From NCBI RefSeq assembly GCF_014905175.1, contig NC_057788.1, positions 186,001 through 250,000 of the forward strand: a stretch of 64,000 nt of DNA, read 5' to 3'. A program made the translations under genes and the position numbers. Below the pieces are notes generated by a model that did not search any database, was not told where the DNA came from, and saw only the letters and a program-made list of their open reading frames with translations. How positions within the stretch are numbered: position 1 is the first letter of the stretch; each line of letters opens with the position of its first letter. This document shows, one piece after another, positions 27,801 through 37,738 of this stretch. This DNA comes from Aphidius gifuensis. Taxonomy: Eukaryota > Arthropoda > Insecta > Hymenoptera > Braconidae.

Positions 27801-30800
27801 TTTCAATATATTATCATCATTTTGTGTTTACACACTTGTACATTATACCAAACAAAAAACAACACATGCTAATTTGAAATTTCAAGCAATTAATTAAACA
27901 CCCCCACACACACACAAACATTAATTGAATGCAAAAAAAAAAACAATTTGTAGTCGTAAATATTCATTACACACAAATAAAAATACTTGGCAAATTAATT
28001 TACAACAATTTTTTCAATAATTAACATATTTATTTGACATTATTTTCCAATAAATTTGTCGTTGATGATAACACACAGATAAACATGAAAATAAATAACA
28101 AAAAAAAAATGAAAATTTGATTTTAAAAAGTGTTGAGTATTTTAACATATATGTGCAAACAAATAAACATGTCATTGTTTTTTTTTTTTATTATTTGTAC
28201 AGTTGTATTTTTGTAGCCAAAGTAAATTTTTTTTGGCAAGGATTACGAGACACACTTACCCACTAAAAAATCAGGCCGTTCTTGTGTCTCAGAGTGTATT
28301 TTTTATATCCTCTTTTACAAAATTTAACTTATTCTTTGGCCCCTTGATACTCAAGATTTAAATAAATTATATGCTCTCTTTCGCATCATGTATTCCGTTG
28401 AGCTTTTTCTCAGTCATCATCATCATTATGATGAAGAAGAAAAAATTAATCTTCAAATAACTTTGCCAAATTTAAACATAAAATTACTTTGATTCGATGT
28501 GTATTATGTATGTGTGTGTGTGTGTTTGATGATATTTGATAAAATTTTATGATGAAAGTCCTTCAAATTTTTATTTCTAGCATAACTTTAGCAGCATTAT
28601 CTTGATCAAGTATAGATTTACCACTTGCTCTAACATTTTCTTCAATTTCTGGTACTGGTCCAACACCCCAAACTTCTAAATGTTTAATTTTAAATATTTC
28701 TTTACCACTTAATTGTTTATAATTTTGAAATGTTGTACATGATGGACTTGATTTACCACTACCATAATCACAATCAAGCCATAAACCAGGATAATTTAAT
28801 TGTCCACCCATTAATAAACCATTTGGCATTGTTTGTTGATGTAAATTTAAATATTGATAATGATTATTAAAGCCAGTTGATGAAAATGTTAATATATCTG
28901 GATCAAGTTTAAATAAAAAACACGTTTGATTACCAACAAAATTTGGACTCAATGACCAATTATCTGATGCAAAACAACCAAATATATGATCATCACTATC
29001 TTGTATTATAATTATTGTTGATCCTTGCATTGATATACGTCCAAGCATTGTTGAAAATGATTCACCATGTATTTGATTTGAAAATAAAAATCTCCATTCA
29101 TTTCTCAATTCAGCTGGTAGACTTAAATTTAAAAATAGGACATCACCAAGACCAAGTATACTTGGAAATAATGGTATATTTTCAAGACCCTTACATAATG
29201 GCAATAAATTTAAATGATTTAATTTATTAATTGTTATATTTTTATCATTTTTTTTTTGTGATATTAAAAATAAACATTGTATAACATGTGATTGTATTTG
29301 ATTGAATATTGATGATTGTCCATACCAATTTTCAATTTGTTCAATTGTCAATGTATCATCATATTTTAGCAAATCATCACACAATGATTTTGATCTTTCA
29401 TTTATTCTTCTTGTATTAACAGTGCATCCAATGCTACTCCAACTTTGATAATTAATATTATTACAATTTTTAAGTAAACGTAAATATGAATTTATTGTTG
29501 CTTGTACATACTGTAAAAATGTATCAATTGGTATTGTTATTTTCTCTTCATCTTCACAATAACCATGAAATATTAAATTTGTTCTTTCTTCCTTATTACC
29601 ACGTACTGAATATACATATAATCTACCAAAATTTTCTCCATTAATTGCTGTTAGCTTTTTATTGCCTGGTTCATGACATAAAAAACGTACAATAAATTGT
29701 AATAATATTTGATCCAAATGATTTGACCAATGTTTAAATATATCTTCACGTTTTATTGAACCAGAACTTCTTGACATTGATTTAAATATATTTTCAACGA
29801 GAATTAATTCATCTGATGACAGTATATTTGCTGATGATGCTGAACGACTTGATCCATGTCCCATCTATTTTATCAATTTAAAAAAAAAATATTTTCATCA
29901 TTATTATTTATATATTTAATATTTATTTTTTTTTTATTTACCTTTGATGACTAGTCAGCTGATAAATTGCGTCACAAATTTACAATTTTTATCAACACAA
30001 ACAAGTGTTAATTACATCATTGATCCAACATGTTTAACATTTTCTAATTGTTATTATTTTGTTTTTATTTATTTACCTATTTATATGTCAATTTTATTTG
30101 ACAATTTAATTGTTATGTTTCAAACTGTCAATTGTCATTTGTCAAGTCAGTATTATTATGACAATATTTAAGATTTTAAGACAAGTTTTGAGGTTATGAT
30201 TGTGTATGTTGGTAAATATAGATGTTGCAAAATGATATAATAAAACTACATGAACAAGTTGTGGTGTGATCTCGTGTTGTTTAAAACACACAAGACAATT
30301 CTGGCTTGGTATATAAAAAATATATATAAAAAATATAGGTGTCTTATTGACTACACTTGTGGCGCAAGCGCTAAACAATATTTTCTCTTATCTCACTTGA
30401 ACTTTCAATACTTTTTTTTTTTTTTTCCAACTTTTTGGAGCAGCAGCAAAAGCAAGTAGCAACTGAGCTGCAGCCTAAGAACTATATGATATGAAATAAT
30501 GTCTCTGTTAATTTAAAATTATGATATGAGCTACTAATTAAGATCTTCCATTAATTTAAAACAAAAAAAAAAAAAAAATTATGCAATTTGTTTTAGTTGA
30601 TATTTCGTAAAGTTGCTGATGTTAGAAGAGAAAAAGAACTTGCTGAAAGAAGAAAAAATGAACCACAATTAGATCAAACACAGGATCATCTTGTTAGAAA
30701 AATATTTTCAAGGTAAATATGTTATCTAAATTAATCTATATATATATAAATATTAACAACGCGAATAAATAATATTTTAATTGTTTTAAATTAATAATTT

Positions 30801-33800
30801 TTGTGTATATAGTTATATACATTGAAAAGTTTCGTAATTCATTTGATAAATATATTAGGATTTTTTTAAATAAATAAAAAAAAGGTAAAATTTTGATTGA
30901 TGTGTTATGCGAATGTTGATCACGTGATTGGCTGGGTATGCCCAAATAAGGTTCAAGACAGACGGGGATTCACAAATTGGTTCACCAAAGTCAATTGCCG
31001 ATTGTCATCAATCACAGGATTCGGATGAAGAACTCACAGTCAATGTTCTACCACCCTGGCCAAGTTTTAGGCAATTTCATTTATTACGTATTTATTTTAT
31101 TAACTACATAATTATTTATTTATTCATTCATTTATTTATTTATTTATTTATTTATTGCTACGTATATATTTTTTACCTTATGAATATTATTGATTTTATT
31201 ATTATAATAATTATATTTTTTTAATTTAATCAATCATCAGAATTTGTGCAACAAATGTATTATTCCCATTGACGTGTATATTTAATTTAATTAATTAAAT
31301 TACATTTATATGTATATGAATATGTATATTATTATTATTTTTCTTAAAATAAAATATTTCAATTTCGTAATAAATTAAAATCAAATTATTTTTATTTGTT
31401 ATTATTTTTTTGTAATTAAAATATAAAACAAAAATTAATTGATTTAATTTATATGATTGCTTTATTTTAAATCATTATTTGTTATTATTAATACGATCCT
31501 TGAAATAATTCGAAACAAATTAAAATTAAACTGACGAAATAATTTATTTTAAATTATTCTATTTTAATTATTTCGAAATATTTTTTATTTCATTAATTAG
31601 GATTAAATAATTTATTTTTATATGAATGCTAGAGTGCTGTAAATTATATACTATGCCTTTAGAGGATTATGCGCATATTTTTTATCTCAATTTAAATTTT
31701 TTATTTTAATATTTATTTAATATCTTGAGATGACAAAAACAAAAAAAATATTCTTTTTGGTATAAATAGCTTAATGGAAGCTGGTTGACAATATCAGATA
31801 CTACTTTTGGTGAATTTTTTTATTTTAATTTACTTTTTATTTATTATTAACAGTTGGCTCGATAAAAAAAAAAAAGTTGTTTTTCATTTATCAATATATA
31901 AAACCTTTCTTTTCCAATAGTTTATAAAATATATATATTTTATTTCATTTCAAATAAAATGCCAAAAAGAAAATTACATAGAGCGAATATTGCAAATAAA
32001 TATTATATATTACTACTCACTTATTTACTACACTATATCTGCTGTATATCTATTTAACTATCGCTCTATATTCTATAATCTTATTCACAAATTTTCTATG
32101 TATATCTATTTTCTATTGCGGATAATGTAACCCGTAAATTATTTGGAAATAATTAAGTCTAAGCTTTATATATATTCACTATATCAATTTTCAATTTTCA
32201 AAAAAGATAATTAATTATTTTTAAAAACAATTTGGGGATGCATGTAATCATATACACACTCTAGGATTCAATTTTAATAAATTTCTGTCACCTTGTAATA
32301 AAAAACATTTAATTTTTTATTTTCTAAATTTAATTTTTTTTCATTAATTATGAAATTAAAACAATTAAAATTTATTATTACTATATTACAAAAGAAAAAA
32401 ACAATAAAACATTAATTATCGTCGTTGAAATTGTGAATAATTTTAATTAAAAATTTTTTCATCAATTGTCTTTTTATTTTTCTTTTTAATATATTTTAAA
32501 ATCTTTTTGTCATATTTTCTTGCAAAAAAAAATTCTGGACTTTTTAATATTAATAATAAAATTAACAGATACAGTACAATGCAATTATATGGTGTAAAAA
32601 AATAATTCACATTTCAATGATGATAATTTGGTATCGCAATTTTATATATCACAACAATATTTATATATATATATATTAAAATTTCCTGTAGGCACACCAA
32701 AGTAGGTTGCTCGTGAACACCGCTGGAGCTGTACCCCTTAATAGCCTTTTGTAGAAAATTTTTACATAATAAAATTTTATATCTGAAATATATTTATCAA
32801 CAAATCCATAATATACTAAAACTGCAATCATGTTTCAAATAAAGTTTATTAAATATTTTTTTTTTTTTCATTCTTTTTCATTTCTCTTCTTGATAAAGAA
32901 TAGATTGTAATTATTTTTTAAATTCAATAGAAGTTAAATTAAAAAAGAAAAATTAATCCATGTAAAATTTATTATCTGGTCTATTTTTTTTTGTTCTTTT
33001 GTACTTGATGTATTGTTCTTTTGTTGAGAGAAAAAAGAAATGAAAAAAAAAAAAAAAAAATGTTAATAACACTGGATTTGATTATAATCCATGAATATAA
33101 AATTATTTATTTAATTTAAAGAAAAAAAAATATAAATGATTCAACAGATTTCGAAGGGAGAGACATGGAGCAGATGTAGAAAAAGGAGAAAATAAAGATG
33201 TCAAAGATGGTGAGAGCTTGCACTCAAGTAGAAAATTATCGATCATTGAAAGTGATTCAACTCGTCCTCGTCCAAGTAAATGGGGTCGACTTTTAGGTAA
33301 AAAAAAATTCCATAAATTATGATAAAATAAAAGTAAATTATTAATATCTATATAAATATATTTTTTGTACTTTGAATAGGAAGTTCAAGTTTAGATTCAG
33401 GAAGTGAAGGTGGCACAACAACTGACACATTTAAACGAACATTAAGTACACGTGATTCACGTCCAGGTTCAAGTGCAAGTACAAATAAAGTATTTCCAAA
33501 ATTATCAAAGCTTGGTGGAACAATTGAAGAGCCAATTGACATTAATATTAATAATAATAATAATAATGAAACAACAAAAGATTCACAATTACCAACAACA
33601 ACGACAACAACAACAATAATACCAACATTACAAATTGAATCAAAACAATTATCATTGAGACGTCTTGAAAGTTATGATGGTGGTTTAATAACAACACAAC
33701 CAAATCATGATCGTGAAATACTTGCTGCTGTACTTGAAGTTAAAGTTGATTTAAAACTTGAAGTACAAAGAGTTAATCAACGACTTGCTAAACTTGAAGA

Positions 33801-34458
33801 TATGCTTGAAATAATTATGAATAGATTACCACCACCACCACCATCAACATCATCTTTATCACCAAATAGTCTTGAAGCATCACAAAATCGTAATAATGAT
33901 GCTGGTACACAGACACCACCATTATTACCAGAACAAAAATTACCAATACTCAGTGATTCACCATCACATCGTCTACAAATTAAAGAACTTTTACCACATC
34001 ATCATCATCATCATCATCACCATCATCATCATCAACAACAACCACAACAGCAACAACAAGAACAACAACAAACAGATAAATCTAAAGATTCAGAAAGACT
34101 GACTGGTGGTGGTGGTGGTGGTGGTGATAGTGCAAGTGGTAGTGGTGATTTTAAATCATCAAGAGATATTGGAAAAGAACTTATTGAACGTTTATCACAT
34201 GCATCAACATCTAGGGATGAACAATCATCATCATCATCACTTGGTCCATTAATATTAAGAAAAAGAAGAAGTAAATCAAGAAATAAAGGTGTTGCACCAT
34301 TGGCACCATTAGCAACACAACCAATTAGTCCAATTGAAGCAACTGAAACAACACAAATGCTTGATTGTGAAGAACGTGATAATAGTACTAGTGATAAAAG
34401 TGATAAAAATGATAGAGAATACAAAAAACCACCACCAAGACCTAGAGACTATTTGTGA
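12886..34458 (+). CDS. eag: Ether-a-go-go voltage-gated K+ channel (EAG, Kv10 type), exon 7 disrupted
   Basis: Exons: 12886-12964, 22856-22956, 23031-23163, 25426-25694, 25790-26107, 26318-26571, about 26740-26935, 27016-27301, 27405-27768, 30597-30712, 33148-33296 and 33380-34458. Phases agree except at exon 7. The start MPGGRRGLVAPQNTFLENII is the near-invariant EAG N-terminus. Then come the PAS domain (FCKISGFNRAE, CGFMYGELTDKE), S1-S4 with the voltage sensor ALKVVRLLRLGRVVRKLDRY, S5, the filter MTSVGFGN, S6, the C-linker, a cyclic-nucleotide-binding homology domain (GDLLYHTGESIDSLCF, GDVFGDSFWKDSAVGQ), and a C-terminal coiled coil (KVDLKLEVQRVNQRLAKLED). The tail has 13 His, a Gln run and PLILRKRRSKSR. 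Channels of this type set excitability of nerve and muscle at the plasma membrane. The turret segment before GPSRRTMYV has no continuous frame (see the separate entry); elsewhere the gene looks intact. Optional exons are listed separately. Confidence 0.9.
12965..22855 (+). other. eag intron 1 (9.9 kb)
   Basis: Bounded by AAC|GTGAGT and CACAG|CTGAT, phase 1. It holds microsatellites (GTT repeat about 16226-16249, GT repeat about 17083-17098) and many homopolymers. Open frames inside are low-complexity and I see no nested gene. An imperfect hairpin lies at about 14226-14276. Confidence 0.7.
23933..23944 (+). other. eag: Candidate 12-nt microexon of eag
   Basis: Twelve bases, GTAATCCACGAG, lie between a long T-rich tract ending TTCAAAG and a strong donor GTATGT, inside the 2.3-kb intron between exons 3 and 4. 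Both flanking junctions are phase 1, so inclusion keeps the frame and would change KKN-K-TPLW to KKN-SNPRE-TPLW. Insect EAG proteins are known to differ in length at exactly this point of the PAS/PAC region. Splicing itself is not shown by the sequence. Confidence 0.4.
26573..26799 (+). other. eag: eag S5-pore linker region without a usable reading frame
   Basis: Exon 6 ends ACIW in phase 2 at 26571. The conserved frame resumes at PELIAGPSRRTMYV (from 26785), but a TAA at 26767 interrupts that frame. The few AG acceptors between 26573 and 26790 all give the wrong phase or lead into the stop. Upstream, in the same frame, EDAITGSS looks like part of the expected turret, and LNNTSIT in a second frame looks like the missing piece, as if small compensating indels sat near 26764 and 26784. 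Either the sequence has consensus errors in this AT-rich tract or the exon is damaged. Confidence 0.6.
28563..29864 (-). CDS. TLDc-domain protein, MEAK7-like, intronless and nested in an eag intron
   Basis: Single open frame of 433 residues. The start MGHGSSRSAS fits an N-myristoylation signal (Gly2, Ser/Arg after it), as in MEAK7/TLDC1. An EF-hand-like helical N-terminal part is followed by the TLDc domain from about residue 225: LFSNQIHGESFSTMLGRI, STIIIIQDSDDHIFGCF, NQTCFLFKLDPDILTFSSTG, and near the end GLWLDCDYGSGKSSPSCTTF and KHLEVWGVG. MEAK7 works with mTOR at lysosomes in mammals; membrane attachment through the myristate is likely here too. It lies antisense inside the 2.8-kb eag intron 27769-30596. 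The lack of introns, unlike every neighbour, suggests either intron loss or an old retrocopy; the frame is intact and the domain complete. Confidence 0.88.
   Translation of the reverse strand: MGHGSSRSASSANILSSDELILVENIFKSMSRSSGSIKREDIFKHWSNHLDQILLQFIVRFLCHEPGNKKLTAINGENFGRLYVYSVRGNKEERTNLIFHGYCEDEEKITIPIDTFLQYVQATINSYLRLLKNCNNINYQSWSSIGCTVNTRRINERSKSLCDDLLKYDDTLTIEQIENWYGQSSIFNQIQSHVIQCLFLISQKKNDKNITINKLNHLNLLPLCKGLENIPLFPSILGLGDVLFLNLSLPAELRNEWRFLFSNQIHGESFSTMLGRISMQGSTIIIIQDSDDHIFGCFASDNWSLSPNFVGNQTCFLFKLDPDILTFSSTGFNNHYQYLNLHQQTMPNGLLMGGQLNYPGLWLDCDYGSGKSSPSCTTFQNYKQLSGKEIFKIKHLEVWGVGPVPEIEENVRASGKSILDQDNAAKVMLEIKI
30713..33147 (+). other. eag intron region between exons 10 and 12
   Basis: Besides the candidate cassette exon, 31.1-33.1 kb is AT-rich and non-coding. 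A patch of normal base composition at 32690-32755 stands out: it follows a good acceptor (TTTCCTGTAG) and, joined to exon 10, would give RHTKVGCS and a stop. It could be an alternative end of the protein, but the evidence is thin. Confidence 0.4.
30951..31070 (+). other. eag: Candidate eag cassette exon with a GC donor
   Basis: An open segment starts after AAATAAG at 30951 and continues exon 10 in frame as RFKTDGDSQIGSPKSIADC and then SDEELTVNVLPPWPSFR. Ending at 31070 with the donor AG|GCAATT it is exactly 120 nt and phase 2 on both sides, so exon 12 (FRRERHGADVEKG) can still follow. Its base composition is far less AT-rich than the surrounding intron, as for coding sequence. If the nearest GT at 31088 were used the phase would break. 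A different use, as a terminal exon reading on to a stop, cannot be excluded. Confidence 0.5.
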
Positions 34459-34597
34459 AAATTTATTAAATATGCTTTAAATGGTGCTTCAAACAATTAA
34501 ACATTTATTTTAAAATTATTATCAAATTATTATATAAATATTTTTAAACAAACAATCAACTAAAGTTTATATATTTTTAGCTGTGTCTGTGAATGAT

Positions 34598-35027
34598 TAT
34601 TATCATTTTTTTTTTTCATAGAATTTAAAGCTATATTATTTGTTGAATTGAAAAAAAAAAGTTTAAACATTTTAAAATGCAATTTTTACAATTAAATTTG
34701 TTTATTTAATTTTTTTTTTTTTTTTAAGGAAGCAATATATATATGAACGAATGAATGAATTATTTTATTTTTTATTTTTTAGACATCGAAGTGAAAATAA
34801 TGATTGAATGAATGTAATAAAAAATCTCGGCGCGAGAATAAGCGATTTTTATTTATAATTTATATTAATTTATCAATTTAATTTTTTTGTTTAATTTATT
34901 AAATAATCTAATCGTTTGTCCTAAAATTCGATTAATTTTTTATATGAAAAAAATGAAAAAACAAATGTCAAGTTAAAAAAATATAAATTATAAGAAAATA
35001 GAATTAATAAATTAATCGAATTTTGTG
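34598..35027 (+). repeat. Copy 1 of a 430-bp direct repeat (eag 3' flank)
   Basis: Nearly the same sequence recurs at 53062-53512. Shared blocks include the stretch around AAACATTTTAAAATGCAATT, a TTTTTTAGACATCGAAGTG block, ATCTCGGCGCGAG and TCGTTTGTCCTAAAATTCG. Differences are mostly homopolymer length and small indels. This copy starts 140 bases after the eag stop codon, so it is probably the source. Confidence 0.88.
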
Positions 35028-36234
35028 TGATTATAACGAAGCCAAACAGCAATACTAGTTGTATATAATATACATATTGTAATTATTAATGAGTATAAAT
35101 TAACAAAGAGAAAAATAAAAAAGAAAAAAGTAAATAAATAATTAATAATAATTGTACATATAGTACATATATATTTAAATCTGTAAAAACAATCAGAGTA
35201 TGAGTTTTTACGAGTTAAAATGCCTGATGAGAAAGCGCTAAAAATTTACTCATATATATAATAAATTAATATAATATAATATACATTCCTAAGAAAGCAA
35301 CTAACGATAAAAAAAAAAATACAAATAGAGACAAGTGTGAGAACAGGAGCAAAAAAAGAAAATAAAAAATAAAAAATTCGTAAGCCTGAAATATATAAAT
35401 TGTTGATAGAAAAAAAATTAATATATTGATAAATAAATTACTATCAGACATGTTAATATACAAATCAAAGAAAAAAAAAAAATTAATAAATAAATAAATT
35501 TGTTAATTAGGTTCTAGATGAAAATTTCATCAAAAAAAATTACATAATATATATTAAAAAATAAGAAACGACATAGCTGGCTCTATTCGTAGTAATAAAA
35601 ATGCAATCCTATATTGCAAAAAAAGTTTAAATGCTGTTGATGCAAAATTGTCGGTTTTGCACGAGAATTTTAATTTTTTTCTTTTTTTTTTTGTGATATA
35701 AAAAAAAAAAAAAAACAACCAAGTGATTCTCGTAAACCGCCCTTAACGTGCAAGCTCGTTTAACTGCCTTCCTCTTTTATCACTAAACAATTGCTTCGTA
35801 AAAAAAAAAATAAAATAATTATATAATAAAACGATAATGTGCGAAACTCAAACAAAAAAAAAAAAAGTATAATATTATTTTTGCATCGCTTTCTGGGGTA
35901 TAGTTAATTAAACATAAATTAATTAATTAAAAAAAAAAAAACAAAAAAAAAGTGAGCATGCTGATGATGATAAAACGGGTCTAATAAAAAAAAAAAAAAA
36001 TTGTAATTAAAATAAAAAAAAAACTAGACGATGGAAAATAATAATTTGATAATTTTTTCGAAGGGAGGGGTATGAAATTTAATAGCTATTATTATTTATG
36101 AAATTTGTCCATTTTTTAAAAAGTAACTTGGGCTGTGTGCTGCGAAATAATTCACAAAGTCCCTCGTCTTTGTTTTACTGATGGAAAAATTTCAAAAAAA
36201 AAAAAAGTAATTTTAAATAAGATACAAAAATAAA

Positions 36235-36780
36235 AACAAACAATGGACGAAATTATTATTATTATTTTTTTAGATCAGATGAATCCAGAGAATCACAATT
36301 TGCAGCAAAATAATACCTCTGCCTTCAAAAGTATCTAGATGCAAATACTTCTATAGTATTTGGCTTTCCAATGTGTATATTTACTATTTATACAAAATTA
36401 ATTTTAAATGCTTATGTACGTTTATCGTAACATAAAAAAAAAAATGAAGAAAATAATAACACTATTAATTAAACAAAGTAATAATTATTTTTCAAATTTA
36501 TTATTCATCAGAACAAACAAAAAATAATTCAGATTTTTTTTCTTTTAAATAATTTCAAATAAATTTGATGATTATTTTTATAAATTTTTTTCCATAAAAT
36601 GAATAAATTGCAAGCAGGTATATCAACTTGTAAGCAGGTATAGTAAAAACGTTTTTTTTTTTTTTTTAATTTTTCAATATATTATTTTTTACAAAAAGAA
36701 AATTAAATTTTGAAAAAGTTAGCAATTCACTATTGCAACAATTAATAAAGACTAAAATTCAGAGAAATATTTTCACAAGG
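36235..36780 (+). repeat. Decayed copy of the sequence flanking the glycine N-methyltransferase gene
   Basis: 36235-36430 matches 39069-39262 (shared CTGCCTTCAAAA, TATCTAGATGCAAATACTT, CTTATGTACGTTTATCGTAA). About 36480-36636 matches 39280-39452, which includes the last codons of glycine N-methyltransferase (TTTTTTTCCATAA, then AGGTA and CAACTT). 36660-36760 resembles 41107-41215, which lies upstream of the same gene. The gene body itself is absent, so this looks like a duplicated locus that lost its middle. Confidence 0.7.
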
Positions 36781-36803
36781 TTTTTAAGGTGAAATTTTTT
36801 AAC

Positions 36804-36852
36804 GGTAAATTCAGCTCCCAATACCATGGGGTGCCATGGGACTGAATTTACC
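36804..36852. repeat. Palindrome with perfect 11-bp inverted arms
   Basis: GGTAAATTCAG at 36804-36814 is exactly complementary to CTGAATTTACC at 36842-36852. Inside, CCATGG occurs on both sides of the centre. A related right arm, CTGATTTTACC, occurs at 36951-36961. A diverged relative of the unit (CCATGGTGCCCATGGG, then ACCTAGGTAAAC) lies at about 52461-52560. Confidence 0.75.
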
Positions 36853-37183
36853 TAGGACCGTGACCAGGTAACATGCAAAGAATAAAGGATATCCAAATGT
36901 CGGAAAACAATGGCCCAGGGGGTAGCCATAGGATGCCCAATGCCACAAAACTGATTTTACCTTCGTCCTTTTTAGAACCATGCAATTCTTGAAATTTGAA
37001 AAAAAAAAAAAAAAAACTATGGTAAATGTTTCTTTTTAAAATGAAAGCATTAAATTAAAATAAATGAAAAATAAAAAAAGCAGTTGAAATACAATTTTTA
37101 CATTATTAAAACATAAATTTATTAATCACAATGTGGAAAAAATACAATACACAATTCAAATATTATATGAAAAATGAAAAATA

Positions 37184-37738
37184 TTAATTAGCAGGTTGTT
37201 CATAAACTGGTGCACGTTTTTCTTGATCATCAACGTTTACATTTGTTGAGGATTTTTCAGTTTCAGGGTTGGTGTATGGGCTGAAAGCAGCAAAGTATTT
37301 TGTGAATACCTTGTCAAATTGGGCTTCAACGCTTTTGTCAACATTGAAATATGGAGTGCTCAATGTACAGAATGGAGTCAAATAACAAACACCACTTGTT
37401 ATAACAAAACTGAGTGCAACTGCTGCAATTGTCCAGTATGAATTGTCGAATATATTTCTAGCAACTTGCAATGCAAAACGTGGAACTGGACCAAGAGCTG
37501 TTGCTACTTTTGATATCCAAGAATTTTCACCAGTTGAGAAAATTTGTGAATAAAAACTTGGTTCTGCAGTTGGACGAACATTCATTATTCTACCTTCAGG
37601 ATCAACCGTACCTGGTGTCTTCATTGCATCACTTGCGATTGGTACATCACCAAGTGGAGTTGATTGTACGGATGATGTGTCAATTGCAACACCAAATACA
37701 GCAACAGCCAAACTCATCACAATCAATAATCGGAGCAT
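37184..37738 (-). CDS. Small secreted/membrane protein, C-x5-C (CxLTPFC) family, member A
   Basis: Unrecognised 184-residue protein. The start at 37738 is chosen because a splice acceptor (TTATCTAG) lies 10 bases upstream, the same arrangement as in members B to G; an upstream in-frame ATG would sit in the intron. The signal peptide is MLRLLIVMSLAVAVFGVA. A Pro/Thr-rich region is followed by SWISKVATALGPVPRFAL, a membrane segment at about 101-117 ending SGVC, then YLTPFC (Cys118 and Cys124). The tail ends in a basic pair, EKR, and nine residues. Members B and G share W-x-S, P[VL]xx[YF] and the C-x-LTP-x-C end of the membrane segment. It lies alone on the minus strand, 16 kb from the rest of the family. 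Function unknown. Confidence 0.85.
   Translation of the reverse strand: MLRLLIVMSLAVAVFGVAIDTSSVQSTPLGDVPIASDAMKTPGTVDPEGRIMNVRPTAEPSFYSQIFSTGENSWISKVATALGPVPRFALQVARNIFDNSYWTIAAVALSFVITSGVCYLTPFCTLSTPYFNVDKSVEAQFDKVFTKYFAAFSPYTNPETEKSSTNVNVDDQEKRAPVYEQPAN

Larger units (their letters stand above)
34459..37183. other. eag 3' flank with duplicated segments
   Basis: AT-rich, non-coding. It contains the probable eag 3'UTR, the first copy of a 430-bp repeat (34598-35027), a decayed copy of the glycine N-methyltransferase flanks (about 36235-36780) and a palindrome (36804-36852). These are listed separately. Confidence 0.6.
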
